Source of the DNA: Dendrophyllia cribrosa
Lineage: Eukaryota; Cnidaria; Anthozoa; Scleractinia; Dendrophylliidae
Reading direction: 5' to 3'
DNA: 64,000 bases
NCBI GenBank assembly: GCA_024195265.1
Contig: JAJLRJ010000011.1
Coordinates: 26,775,792-26,839,791 of the forward strand
Part shown: positions 45,415 through 57,694 of the stretch, piece after piece
Layout: every line of letters starts with the position of its first letter
Position numbering within the stretch: the first letter of the stretch is position 1
The notes under the pieces: model-generated
Told to the model about the DNA's origin: nothing
The model's input: the letters and a program-made list of their open reading frames with translations, nothing else
The model's database searches: none
Position numbers and translations under genes: made by a program

Positions 45415-47570
45415 GGATGCTCGTACCCATTTCTCAAGTCCACACCCTTTCAATTTTAATGGGCCATATCTTTTGCTGTAGAGCATAAAAAGACAAGACA
45501 CTTTGCATGCAAACATACAATACACTGAACTTTATGGGGGTATATGATTTGTTTACATCGGTGCTTCCATGGCAACGGAATGATGATTCTCCGAAATTGC
45601 GGAGTTTCTCTAGATCGAGAGAATTTTTTGTAAAACCCGCAAGTGAACTAATTCATTAGACCATGGGCTTTAACTGGACAAAGTTTAAAAGAAATGGATG
45701 AGGGCGTTTTTGAAATTTTTAGGGATGAAGTTTTGGGGATCATAAATACAGTGAAAAACATATTATCGACATAATTGGCGCATAGTTTTCTTTAGATATT
45801 AGCGGCTAATATCGAAAGAAAACTATGCGCGATGGGAATGCAGTTTCATCTCATAGTGCTTTGATTCCATTTGAAATTGTGTGGGAAAAAGTGAGGGGGT
45901 TACTTTGGCCGATTGCGAGAAAGAAGGATTTGATTAGCGTGCGTTCAGCTGCTCTTGTTGCCATTTTTGTATGTAATTTGGTCTACGCCTACAAATGTGA
46001 TGATAATTTGAAAACCGCGAGATAATTTTTTTAAAAAATTTGACAATCTTGAGATTAATTATCAATTTATATTGCCTGCAAGTTTCAAGGACATTGAAGA
46101 CATGCAAGGCAATAAAATAGGGCCTCCAATGTACCAATTTATTCCGGAAGATTGAGCGTCCTCATTATCCACGAGTATTGTTTTCAAGTTTCACATGCAC
46201 GTGCAAAACTTTAGCAAAAAATTTATTTGCATCGAACAGAACGCTCCATTGCTTTCCGAGGAATTTTCCGAAACATGCTGATAACTAGCTTGTGTTACGA
46301 ATAGCAATGACAACAGTACTGATGAAAACAACGTCGGAAACGTCACGTTTCATCAAGTGGGATGCAGAAATAACACGCTTTGACAATGGTTTATGATTGT
46401 CTCACTCTGGTTATTTGTTGCAATCGGCGTAGCATCTGTTCCTTATTTAGATATAAAATAGCGCAAAGCAGAATTCTCAGCTAAAATATAAAATTGTCAC
46501 GCTGTTCTTGCGTGTCACATAAGAAGCACTGTTTCTGCATTTCGTTTATAAATTTCCAAATTGGGATATGTTCTTCTTGTCCTGCAGTTTTAGAGACCCT
46601 CGGTATGGCTGCATTACAGCTTAATAGCGCGACATCGAGTGCGTAATGCTATTACAATTCTCAAGCCAGTTATTAACATGTTACGGAAAATTCTTCGGAA
46701 AGCAATCGAGCGTTCTGTTCGATGCAAATAATTTTTTTTGGGAAAAAATTGGTACATTGGAGGCCCTATTTTATTGCCCTGCATGTCTTCAATGTCCTTG
46801 AAACTTGCAGGCAATATAAATTGATGATTAATCTCGAGATTGTCAAATTTAAAAAAAAAAATTATCTCGCGGTTTCCAAATTATCATCACATTTGTAGTC
46901 GTAGACCAAATTACATAAAAAAATGGCAATATGCTGGTGGACATAAACAATAGTTCTCTCATTAGCTCCTTTTGTTCGTCCACCAGCATTTGTTCGTTTC
47001 ACTATTGTTATCTATGTCTCTAGAGATTGATTGCAAACCACCTATAAGAGCAGCTGAACGCACGCTAATCAAATCCTTCTTTCTCGCAATCGGCGAAAGC
47101 AACTCCCTCACTTTTTCACACACCATTTCAAATGGAATCAAACTACTATGAATTGAAACTGCATTCCCATCGCGCATCGTTTTCTTTAGATATTAGGCAA
47201 TTATGTCGATAGTATGTTTTTCACTGTATTTATTATCGCCAAAACTTCATCCCTAAAAAATTCAAAAACGCTCTCATACATTTCTTTTAAACTTTGTCCA
47301 GTTGAAGCCCATGGTCTAATCAATTAGCCCACTAGCGGGTTTTACAAAAAAATATCTTGATCTAGAGAAACTCCGCAACTTGTGAATTTCGGAGAATCGC
47401 CATTCCGTTGCCACGGAAGCACCGATGTAAACAAATCCTATACTCCCATAAAGTTCAATGTATTGTGTGTTTGCATGCAAAGTGGCTTGACTTTTTATGC
47501 GCTACAACAAAAGATATGGCCCATTAAAATTGAAAGGGTGTGGACTTGAGAAATGGGTACGAGACTCCTT
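45415..47570. repeat. Inverted repeat of 2.1 kb with ~0.9-kb arms, inside the ROC intron
   Basis: Left arm about 45415-46300 and right arm about 46656-47570 are reverse complements with moderate divergence, from GCTCGTACCCATTTCTCAAG at the outer end to the TTTGCATCGAACAGAACGCT region near the loop of about 350 nt. The right arm has a private insertion of about 115 bp (roughly 46929-47045). Frames inside (for example 45825-46025) are mirrored in both arms and are not genes. Transcribed as part of the intron, it would fold into a very long RNA hairpin. Confidence 0.85.
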
Positions 47571-47918
47571 AAATAGGGGTTCTTTTTCATCATTTTTCGT
47601 GATCACATTTTACGTTTTTTTATTCCTAAATTCCTGATGCAAAAGCTAAATTGGTTAAAATGTTGCTAATATCTTGATGAAAACAAGAATTTTCAAAGAG
47701 ACTATATAGTCAATAAGCTAAAACACAATTTTAACCAGAAATTCAACTGATGTTCCCTGACCTTGAAAGTTTTATTTGTCTTTTCATATGAACCATCAAC
47801 TCGGATAAAGAAACGATGGAGCGATCCCCAGGATGACGATCTTTATTAGTTTTTAAAGTTTCTATTTTTCCATTTGTATCAAAAGAGCAGTTAAAAGCGG
47901 CTGTAACATAACCATTAA

Positions 47919-48477
47919 CCCTCGGACGTACACGCAAACTTATACCCCCACCGTGGTACAAGGGGGGGTCGTTGCAACCCCCCCCCCCCCCCCCTTGGGT
48001 TTTTGCGTTGTTGCAATATTTCGAAAATATTTTACATTTAATAGATAGCCCGCGATTTGCTCTACAAGATAAGGTAAATATTATGGGTTGTAGCGCTGCT
48101 GGGGGTCTGTGACGTCATCCAAAATGGCCGCGAAGACGGCCACTATCTTGAATTTTACTAAAAATTCAAAAACTTTGGAAAAATGCGGAAATTGCAAATG
48201 TTGTTTGCTAGAGTTGCAAAATAACATACAGTTAAACATTTTGATGCTTTTGGTAGCATTTTATATGTTTTTTTTTATCACCGAAAAAAGGTAAAAACAC
48301 GCATTTTTATTCAAAAATGGCTTGACCACATGTTACTTATGACGTCATATCTCGTTACCATAGCAATCGGTTAGCTACTGAAAACGGCATGTGTTAATCT
48401 TAACAGGTCTTGAAAATATGAGAGAAAAACCTTAAGGGGTGGTGGCAACCACCCTCCCCCCGTTGTACGACCAAGGG
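47919..48477. mobile_element. piggyBac-like MITE with TTAA duplication
   Basis: Starts CCCTCGGACGTACA and ends TGTACGACCAAGGG, flanked by TTAA at 47915-47918 and 48478-48481. Imperfect inverted ends of about 14 bp; 559 bp, with a C-run at about 47979-47994. A decayed relative starts near 49010 (TTAACCTTCGAACGTAC). Confidence 0.65.
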
Positions 48478-48481
48478 TTAA

Positions 48482-49260
48482 TAAGGTTGAACAATTAAAT
48501 GGAATAGCCGCTGCAGTAAATTTTACCTAAAACTGCGTTATTTCATAGCAACAATCCGTAACACAATACCAAATTCAAACAAACGCGAGACCACAAGAAA
48601 ACGGCGGTACCTCGAATAAATGCCTGGGGCGTCTATTAAAAACCTGACCTTGTCAGCCTGGCGTTTATTAGAACGCCGGGTTCTCTTACTTCTCCATAAC
48701 AGCCATTTTGCGATGGCGGTTAATTCGCACCTGAAAGAGGCTCATATAGGGGGGAGGGGGAATGGGGGATTGTAAATCTCATGTTTACTAGCGTAATTTG
48801 TTCCCAAATCCAAGTCACGGTAGTGAAATTAAAGAGAAGTTCCAGTGAACGAAACTTCAGTGCCTAAACGCTCTATATTTGCAATGAATGCGTTGTTTTT
48901 TATTGGTCTGAAATTATGTTTTATTTCTGCTTTTTTCATCAATAATAATGATAAGTACATCATATATATTTGTTATTGAATTCTTGGTTTCACAATGACT
49001 TGAATATTTTAACCTTCGAACGTACAAGCAAATGTATACTCCCACCGTGTTGCAAAGGCGGTGTTGTCGGTGTTTGATATGTATCCGCTCATTGTACTAA
49101 GACTTTTCACTGGCTGTGCCGTGGGCCCAATATTAAAATGACAAGCGAAGATCCATCTTTCTTCACGAATCGATGAAAGTCATATATTCTAGATCTCTTT
49201 TGGCCTGGATCGAGATGTAATTACGGGACGGACCATTCTATTGAGGAGGAGGAGAGGAAT

Positions 49261-49300
<40 letters not shown>

Positions 49301-49540
49301 CGGGGGGGGGGGGGGTGCAACTGGTACCCCCACCCAAACCAATCAATCAACCAAAAAAGGTTTTTTTGAAACCTCAACGTTAAAGCATTGGGACTTGCTG
49401 GATTTCACCGGCGTTCTTGCGATCATAGAATTGCAAAGTGCTCCGTGGCACGTGAGCCAATATTTGTATTATTAAGCATTTACTTATTTTCTTGATGAAC
49501 AATTTTATGATAGTTTTACCGTTTTTTTTTAACTGTTTAG
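48482..49540. other. Intron sequence with 50-bp poly-G tract
   Basis: The rest of the intron before ROC exon 2. A poly-G tract of about 55 bases with one C spans 49261-49315, preceded by GGGACGGACCATT, an end motif also seen near 62030 and 62365. Confidence 0.5.
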
Positions 49541-50200
49541 GGTCCTACCAGAGAGGAAAAAACGGAATCTGCCACAGCTGAATTAAAGATCGATCCTGCT
49601 TTATCTCCGGAAGAAGTTACAGATGTTCTTGTTCAACATTTGAGTAGTGTTAACCTTCAAAGTGATGCCACATCAGTTGAAAATCACACAACTCTAGACG
49701 TGTGGGATTTTGCTGGTCATCATTTATATTACGCCTTCTTTTCAGCATTCTTGTCGCCAAGAGCAGTTTATTTGCTGGTCTACGATCTCAGCAAAGACTT
49801 AAAAGCCACTATTCCCCCCTTGGTCAGAAAGGAAATTGTAAAAAGTAAAGTTCACCAAAAAAAATGAAACAAATTTAGAGAATTTGTTGTCGTGGCTGGC
49901 TTCAGTCGGTTCTTCGTGTACTGACGTGGACGAAAACTCGACAAAGAAACCGCTTTATCTGCGTCCCTCCATAATCATCGTTGGAACACATGCGGATGAA
50001 CCAGATCAAGACATCGAGGAGATGGAGCAACAGATTATGGAGAAACTAATTGAAATGAAGCTCGATGGACACGTGATCCGTCCTTATTTCTCAGTTGATA
50101 ACAAGCAAGGATCATCTGATAAGAGGATTGATGCACTTCGGAGTCGAATGAATAAAGTGTTGGAGGAAGAGCCATACATGGGGGAGGAGGTACCAGTTCG
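49541..50200 (+). CDS. ROC GTPase exon 2, with a one-base frame break
   Basis: Acceptor TGTTTAG, donor TTCG|GTAAGT. The first frame gives LDVWDFAGHHLYYAFFSAFL (DFAG is G3 / switch II), then PRAVYLLVYDLSKDL, and hits TGA right after a run of eight A at 49857-49864. Continuing in the frame one base over gives ETNLENLLSWLASVG, then RPSIIIVGTHADEPD (THAD, the base-recognition G4 equivalent) and ends EEVPV. With seven A the exon would be 659 nt and end in the phase that joins the next exon. So either the assembly has an extra A or this copy is disabled. Family knowledge: ROC switches are GDP/GTP-dependent and lie directly before COR. Confidence 0.75.
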
Positions 50201-53100
50201 GTAAGTTTTGCAATTTAGATAATGTAAACGAAAAAGGAAATGCCTCCTGTCGCCTTTAAAGGATTGCATTTAAAGTCTTAAGTGACTGTCTCCCTTAGAT
50301 CCTCATAATCAAATTAAAATTAGTCATGAAACAGATTTTCTTCAAATCTTGCATGTGAATTACACTTTGTCTAGTAACTTTAAAAACACATTTCGTTTGG
50401 TCTCAAAATGTTCTCTTCAGCAATTTACAGGGGGGTCTCCTTGGGGACCAAATTTAATATTTTTTTCAGTATGAAAAATGCAAAACTTCAACTTCTCACA
50501 GAACTAAATTATACTGTTGTTTGACAGATACAACACCAGTTATTATTACAACATTATAAAAGTTTCCATATCATTGTTCCAAGTAGTGAAACATTAACTT
50601 CTATCAACCCACTTACACAGCTTGTAATAAAACAAAAAAAAATGGGTTCACAAAAATTCATCTAAACCAAAAGTGGAGCCTTGCTCTTTACTTTGATTGT
50701 ATCAGAATTTAAGCATGAAAGCAGACACGTTTTAGGACGTTGCTTTCCGGGCGGGCGCGCCCCCGTCGCCGTTTTGCATTGTTAATGAGGGCACCAAATT
50801 GAATTTTTTATTATATCCGCCATTTTGAATTTTTCGTTAAATTCACTATTTTGAATTTTTAATCAGATCCACCATTTTCAATTTTTAAACAGATCCACCA
50901 TTTCAAATTTTTGATTAAATCCACCATTTTCAATTTTTAATCACATCCACCATTTTGAATTTTTAAGTTAGGGTTATTGTGCTAATTAGGGTTGGTCCCT
51001 TGGGAATAATAGAATTTATGGAATGTCTGGAATGCATTATTCTTTTGGCCACGCGACCTAAATGCTGCTCTCTGATTGGCTACGGGACAAGCGTCACCCC
51101 CTTACTACTAGCGCAACTAGTTTTTGACTCATCTGGCAACTCAACTGACGAAAGCAGGTACCTTGACAACGTTTTCAACTGAGAACATCTACAATGGCAT
51201 TTCGGAGACTACTGCATGCATGTTGCAATTCCTTACAACATCCGCGTCACTCACAAACCGATTACCACTTTGCGAAAAATTCTAACAAATGTTAAAGACA
51301 AGGATGAACCTTTCGATCCACTCTTGCACCAAAAGCTTGGTTAAAACAAGGTTAATCCAGCCAGGCTCACCAGGCGTTTACCCAACATGTATGCACTGTT
51401 ACACGGGCTACCTAACAACGACTCCAAAAGGTCCAGAATGCAGCGGCACGGATTGTTACTTAAATTCACGAGAGGGATCGTTTAACACCTGTCTTCTTCA
51501 AGCTACATTGGGTGCTGATACAGGAGAGAATTATATACAAGATACTCTTAATCATATCCCCCATATTTTAAACCACCGAGCAAAGAGAGACTCGGTTTGA
51601 ACTTTTTACTAATATGTATTCGCTCTTTTTATATTAACAAGACGCTGTGGGAGCGTATACTTGGGCGTCGTTGTATTAGGCGTATTGGGTTAGGGTTAAA
51701 AGTTGAAAACGTGCATGCACGTCAGTTCAGGGTTTGATGATAGGGAGTACTGAGTATTGGAATAGTCTTGTATGTCGTTGACTGTTGGTGCACATTTGTA
51801 AAGTGGAATACGTGAAGTGCGGTTGCGCCTGTAGAGTTTGGAAAAGCTTAATTGTAATTTGGCGAGCAAAACTGCAAGGAAAACAGAGAATTCATGGAAG
51901 TGCATATAGTCTGTATTCAGTTTTCAAATTACCCTTTGACACTTTTTTCTGACAACTACAACAAACATAAAAGGGCTAAATTTGTTTTCTGCTACATACC
52001 TTTCGCCGCTGTCTGACTTCGATTATTATAGTTACAGTTTCATTCAAGATTTATCTTTACAATTGGTAAACATGTAGTTCAGAACGAATTTTACACATGA
52101 ACTTTGCGTCACTTATGCACTGGCACTTGGGGCCACTTGTTTACATAATTTTGTTTTTTTTTTTCCTGTCAGAAAACTCACTCCATTTGAAATTTTTTCC
52201 ATAGCTGTTCGCAGTCAGCCGTTCGAAATTGTTGTTCTGTTCAGCCGTTCACAGCGAGCCGTTCGAAAAAATTCATTAGCCGTTCAAATGAAATTCGATC
52301 TGTTAGCAGATCTCGTTGCCTAGCACGTGATCAAAATCTACTGTGAAGAAATTGTTCTTTCTTGTTGCACCTTTCTCAAAGTAGTGCGAAAGTTATTTTA
52401 TTGTTATATCTTAAACTAGTCGTTTGAAGCTGTATTTTTGTAATGGACGATTTTATATCAGTGACGATTTGTTTGCCCGATTTAGCGCACGGATGAAAAA
52501 TGGTCACAAATCAGACCGTTCCATTCTAAAGATGTACATGTACCTTTGAGATTACATAACTCGAATAATATTCCATCGATTCAATTGAATTAAAGACTGA
52601 ATTACGGCTAAATAGTAATCAAGATTTCAGAATTTATCTGCCACTACAATTTAATTTTCGCCGGCGAGCCTATCAAGAAAGCTTTGAAGCTAGCCGAGAC
52701 GCCAACTGACGAGTTGACATAATTCTTCTCGTCTTTATTTTGGCTGGGTTTGATAGATTACGCACGCGCATTAGAGCCCGATTGCAAGCTCGTGCACTGC
52801 CAAACAGCCTTTTTTTAACTTGGACGCTACGTCCAAGTAAAAATCTTTGTTTTTCGCGAACCCTATAAGTCCAGTTTCTGAATTTCCCATGCAAACACGT
52901 ACGGTATTTGGTCGCATACTTTCCCTCTGATTGCCCAAGATTTCCATTAAGCGCAAAGTGAAATATGACATAACTATAATACTTGAAACTGGAGACGTTT
53001 GCTGGCTAGACTCGTGTTTTTCGACGGTCATAAAACGATTAAATTTTAAAACCGCACGGAGAACAGTCTTTACTTTGATACAAATCCCTTCTAAAACGAC
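50201..53100. other. Intron between ROC exon 2 and the COR exon
   Basis: About 3.5 kb in total. It holds a ~26-bp minisatellite at 50811-50968 and, at its 3' end, a Harbinger-like MITE. Short frames such as 51289-51600 show no family resemblance. Confidence 0.5.
50811..50968 (+). repeat. Minisatellite, ~26-bp unit, about 6 copies
   Basis: Degenerate repeats of ATCCACCATTTTGAATTTTT followed by AATCAG-like spacers. Confidence 0.8.
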
Positions 53101-53103
53101 TAA

Positions 53104-53460
53104 GGCTATGTCTACACTATACCGGATAGCTTATCATGTCGACATAAAAAATACTCCGGCCTGGTGTGAACAGAAACGACCCAGAACTGGATATTTACTT
53201 CATTTTCAGTGGTTTTCAATCCTCGCTCCTAGTTGTTGACTTCCGCTACGGTTCGGTTCGATTGCCTGTTCACACTGCCTCAGAGAGTGGCACGAGAATC
53301 TATCCGATATGTGACGATTTACTTTCACGAGCGCCGCGTCGCAGCGGCGCTCCGGAACAAACATCGTTCCGAAACTAGCGTTTCATGTGTGAACAAAAGG
53401 CCTATCCGGTATGGTTTTCGTGCCGGCGCAAGAGCTATCCGGTATAGTGTAGACATAGCC
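53104..53460. mobile_element. Harbinger-like MITE with TAA duplication
   Basis: Inverted ends of about 26 bp (GGCTATGTCTACACTATACC and inverse). Flanked by TAA at 53101-53103 and 53461-53463. A 3-bp TAA/TTA duplication fits the PIF/Harbinger group. 357 bp, non-coding, with a GC-rich middle. Confidence 0.8.
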
Positions 53461-53745
53461 TAAAAAAAGACACCGACACACAGGTAAATCGTTTTGTTTT
53501 TTATTACTCAATACATTAGCATTTTACAGCTATAAATCGCTCGGGTTCCCCGTGACTGGACCAGCAAATAAGCAAGAGATTTGAATCGTGACTTCTTGCA
53601 AATCTGTCCCATATACTATATCTCGTTCAACGCTTCGCGTATTCACGAGATAAAATGGTTTTGAAATTGACGCGTTTATAATACTATGGTAGACTTAACT
53701 TCAGAAAGCCTAATTGTTATTTGCCTTATTTCATTCTATCTACAG

Positions 53746-53995
53746 GTGGTTAAAGTTTGAGAAGGTTGTCCAAGCATTAGTTGCCGAGCAAGTGTATTAT
53801 TTGAAACTCAAACAACTTCAAACCATTATCCAGAAAGTGTGCTGTATTGAAGACGAGACTGAGGTTACCAACATGTTGGATTTCTACCATGATCTTGGCA
53901 TGATTGTCAAGCACCGCAATACAGTTGTACTACAGGCTCAATGGCTCGCTGACGTCTTCAAACAACTTATCACCATTCGTTCTTACAATGAAACG
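53746..53995 (+). CDS. COR-domain exon of the TPR-ROC-COR gene
   Basis: Acceptor TCTACAG, donor GAAACG|GTAAGA, 250 nt. Its first base completes the codon left by the previous exon (CG|G, Arg). It encodes WLKFEKVVQALVAEQVYYLK, then EDETEVTNMLDFYHDLGMIV and NTVVLQAQWLADVFKQLIT, the winged-helix start of a C-terminal-of-Roc (COR) domain, with the typical LG.I plus VVL..QWL pattern. COR mediates Roco dimerisation and couples to the GTPase. It ends in phase 0. No exon with the rest of COR or a kinase, LRR or other C-terminal domain was found in the remaining 10 kb. Confidence 0.8.
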
Positions 53996-55907
53996 GTAAG
54001 AAAAGTTAACTTAAAACAAACTCGTACCAGTCTTACTTGTACTCATGCCGGACGGTTTAATTTGCAGATTTGCAGGGGTTTTTTTCTGCATGTTTTTTTT
54101 TCTTTGCAGGTGTGCAGGTTTGAGAGCAGCTATTTAGGAGTGTGTGTACGATATTTATGAGACAATAAAAAGCATTTTGCTTATGAGGAACCAATTAACC
54201 ACAAATAAAACTGATGTCTTCCGAGAATTACGCAGAACATTTCCAAAGAAATACGAACATGTGACAAGTATAAGCTCAACATTAACAACGGCCTTTTTAA
54301 AGAGTAGTACTGTAGCTCTTCCAGACCTCTAATTTTATTGGCCCCGTAGTACTGTAGCTTCTATTGTGTTTAGGTCTAGGGCTATTGTTTGTGTTGTTTA
54401 ACCTATTGTTTCGTTAACCAGTCACTGAGCTTGTTTGGAAAGGTACAGTCTCTCCCTTTTTAAAAGGCTGTTCATCTTTTCTTTTCGCAAAATTAGTTTT
54501 CTTAAGCAGAATTTTAATTGCCTTGCGATTTAGTAAAGCATGCTATAGGTGGTTAGAAAATACATTCACTTACACAGCGTGTTGTGGTTAAAATGTACTC
54601 AGGTTTGAAGAAAAAGTGCTGTACGCTCGAGATTGAAATGTATTGCACACTTTTTGTGTCGCTTGTCGTGTTGCACGCCTTTGGTTTATAGCGGAGCACT
54701 CGCCGGGCCGAAGGCCCGGCTGCGCAGCCCCATACTCATAGAACCTATGCCCTCATTTTTCATGGTCATGGCTAGCGGAATGTTTCGCGGGCGCGCGTGT
54801 GCCCGACCTCCGCCGCCGTCGCGTAGGACTAGCTAGCTCGCGGGCGCGTATGACGTCGCAAAACATGCGCGTATGACGCCACACGCGCGGCTACACAGCC
54901 GTCAGCTCGGTTAACACTTTTTTAAGTTTTAAAAAAGTTGAATCTTTCGCAGTGTTAGGCGGAGCAGTAAAGTCGTTATTTCCCTGCATTTTTTCGCGGT
55001 TTGCTACTCAAGATGGGGATACTAATTAAGGGATACTCAAGAGCCGCTTTAGTGGAAAAAGAAGAGCTTTCAGGGATAAAATCTTGCTTCGAGGAACTTC
55101 ATATTATCAATGCAGGAGCAATGCGGGGGGATGCCTTGTTTTTATTACGGATTTCAGAACCGAAGAAGCGGAGTTTTAACGAATTTCCAAGCAGTCCAGT
55201 GACTTAAAGGTAAAATAAATCACATTTTTCGATGGGAATTTATGTTGATATCAATTTTTGATTGACTTTTCGTTTGTGTTCTCTTAAGTTTTGGAGACAT
55301 GTTTATGAAACGCGCTCAAATTAAGTCATGTTGTTATTTTGAATTTCATCGAGGACAGCTCTGCCTTGATGCGTTATAAATGGTACGTGTTTTGCTTTTA
55401 AACTTAAACTAATGGAGATTTGAATAAAATTTTTCGAAAGAAGATTGTGTTGTCCATTTTTATGTGTTTGTTCATTCATTACATAGATTGAAAACCGATT
55501 TTATGTAAACAAAACAAGACTTTGATTTTCTGTCTTCACTCGCGTCACCTTATATGCAAATATGTTTGTGTATTTTTGCAATTTTGATTTCCAAATCAGT
55601 TTTTATCGGGCAATTTTTGACAAACAAAAACTGTATTTTATTCGGAAAGTAGTCCCTACTAGTTTTTCTAGACAGAGAAAAGTTGTGTTTGTGAACTTTT
55701 GTACGGTCTGAATGTACTGTGCAGACGGTCGGGTAATACTGTTTTTTTTTTTTTGAGAATTGCTAAAATTGAAAAATAGCCCGGTCGTCAATCTTAATTC
55801 TTGTGCTTCCGACCTTTCACCTTAGTTAAGTTTCACCTTAGTTAAGCTTGTTCATAGTGCTACGCTGTTAGGCTCTGCCTATCTATATATATTATTTTTA
55901 ATCATTG
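53996..55907. other. No supported exon; GC-rich patch
   Basis: Downstream of the COR exon. A CpG-rich patch at about 54690-54900 has two TATGACG(T/C)C repeats (CRE-like, near 54849 and 54874) followed by a 64-codon frame from ATG 55013. This could be a promoter and first exon, but the frame is not recognisable and the evidence is weak. Confidence 0.35.
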
Positions 55908-56511
55908 GCTGCGGTCACATCTGGGTTACTAACTATAGTTAAGACGACTCACTGGAAGACCACTTATAGTGAATGTGACACCGTGATGAAATAAAGATTG
56001 TAGTAGTAGTAGTATAACTATAGTTAGCTATTTCGGTAATGTGACCGCTTCTCTGTCCGCTCTAACTATAGTTAGAAAATTGACGCCTCGGTGATCCAAA
56101 ACAATACAGACTAACATGGGTTAGTCTTAAGTTTACAAACAAACAACCAATCAGAATGTGACAATTCTTTTCGCACGTGCGACATGAGCATAAATATGCA
56201 AAATAAAAACCAAGCGTGAAGCGAGGGGGAAACCAAAAACAACAAACAAAAAAATTTACATACAACAAGGTAGCAACACGTGTACCCGGCGTCGAGCATC
56301 CGTTAAAATTCTCAGCTTATTTCTCATTTTTCTCCGACGGTTTGCCGCACGGAAAAAATAAATAAGAAGAAAAACTAGACACACTTTACGTCGGTCAACC
56401 ATGTTGACATTTCACGGATAAACAATAAGGGCCGTCACGAACCTCTTAATTCTGACGTCATCCATAGGCTAATTAGAACTAACTGTAGTTAACTGCGTGG
56501 TGTGACCGCAA
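55908..56511. mobile_element. Foldback repeat with AACTATAGTTA motifs
   Basis: Ends TGCGGTCACA and its inverse TGTGACCGCA. The motif (T)AACTATAGTTA recurs near each end and inside. About 600 bp, with a LINE tail inserted at 55942-56015. Confidence 0.5.
55942..56015 (+). mobile_element. 5'-truncated LINE tail with 11-bp target-site duplication
   Basis: A 74-bp insert ending AATAAAGATTG(TAG)n, flanked by AACTATAGTTA on both sides (55931-55941 and 56016-56026). The AATAAAG plus microsatellite tail marks a non-LTR element 3' end. Confidence 0.65.
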
Positions 56512-57691
56512 AGTCGACCGGAAGCACTAACTACGGTTAGGTATGACGCACGTAACTTGAGACTAACTTAAGTTAAACTTTAGTTACGTCGTAGAATGCA
56601 GCGATTGCGTTGAAAAATTTCCAAGGAAGCCATTTTAATGACATGTTCATTTCCCGCTATTGAAATTTATATGCTCCATCACATGTTTGTCTATTTGCAA
56701 AATGTCCCCGCCTAAAGAAGTTTAAACGTTTCTGTTTGATCTTAAGAATTTAAGATGGCTATTTGTTTCGTTATTTGAATATACAGTATATATTCTTGAT
56801 AAAATGTTAAACTGTCATTTTATGTCTACATATTGTTGCTGCGGAACGAGCACAGCGAGTGAGCAGCAACATAATCAGGATTTAAGAGAAATATATGAAA
56901 ATATATATATATATAAGCTAGGAAACATCTCGAATTGATCGCTTTTTACCAGAATTCACTGCGCTACGAACACATTTTGGGCCAGAATGCACTGCGCCAC
57001 GAACACATTTTGGGCCAGAATGCACTGCGCCACGAACAATAGCCTCGCTTGCTGCTTCAAGCTGTTGGCTGCGAGATTTGTAATATTTTGGTTCAACATG
57101 TCCCAGTCGAAATCGGAACTAAAGTGTCGAAGGACTACAGCGAGTTGAGCGAGGACTGTGAGGCATCGTGATAAGACCGTTGGATAGCAAAGATTTTCGA
57201 AGATTGTACGGAATAAAAGACAAATTTATTTTGAAATCACTCCGACAGCGGTCGATGAGACTGAACTGAGCTGAGCACGTGGGGACACGAAACCTGAGCT
57301 GAGCGCGTGGAGACGCGAACACGATACGGCTTTTCACACCTTCCCCGTGGTGAACGCGTCCTTTGCTCAACCATATTCTACAGACATGGCAAGAACTTGA
57401 TGCGTGAATTACAAAACAAAATTAGTCTTACCACCTGGAGTTTTCGTCGATTCATCCCGGTTACATTTGCTTTGCTTCCCCTTAAAAAACGAAAGAGAAA
57501 ATTCTGCAATACCAGTGAGACGATAAAACAGCATTATTACAACAAATTTACCGCAGCAATTACTATCTTTTGGATACACTAGTAATAAATAATATTAAGG
57601 TGGGTTTTGAAATGTATTTCGAACATTAACGAGACATTTTGAATATGACATGAATTAATTTATAAATCACATCACTATGACAATTTAAGAC
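56512..57691. other. Gene-free stretch
   Basis: Includes a 34-bp tandem duplication near 56975-57035 (GAATGCACTGCGCCACGAAC) and an (AT)n run near 56900. No gene recognised. Confidence 0.5.
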
Positions 57692-57694
57692 TTA

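Noticed and set aside
45825..47177. Mirror-image frames starting with the same MRDGNAVS peptide
   Set aside because: They lie in the two arms of the inverted repeat; each is short and interrupted relative to the other.
55001..55207. Frame after a CpG-rich patch as a first exon
   Set aside because: Stop before any donor that would extend the frame, no family resemblance; noted only in the region entry.
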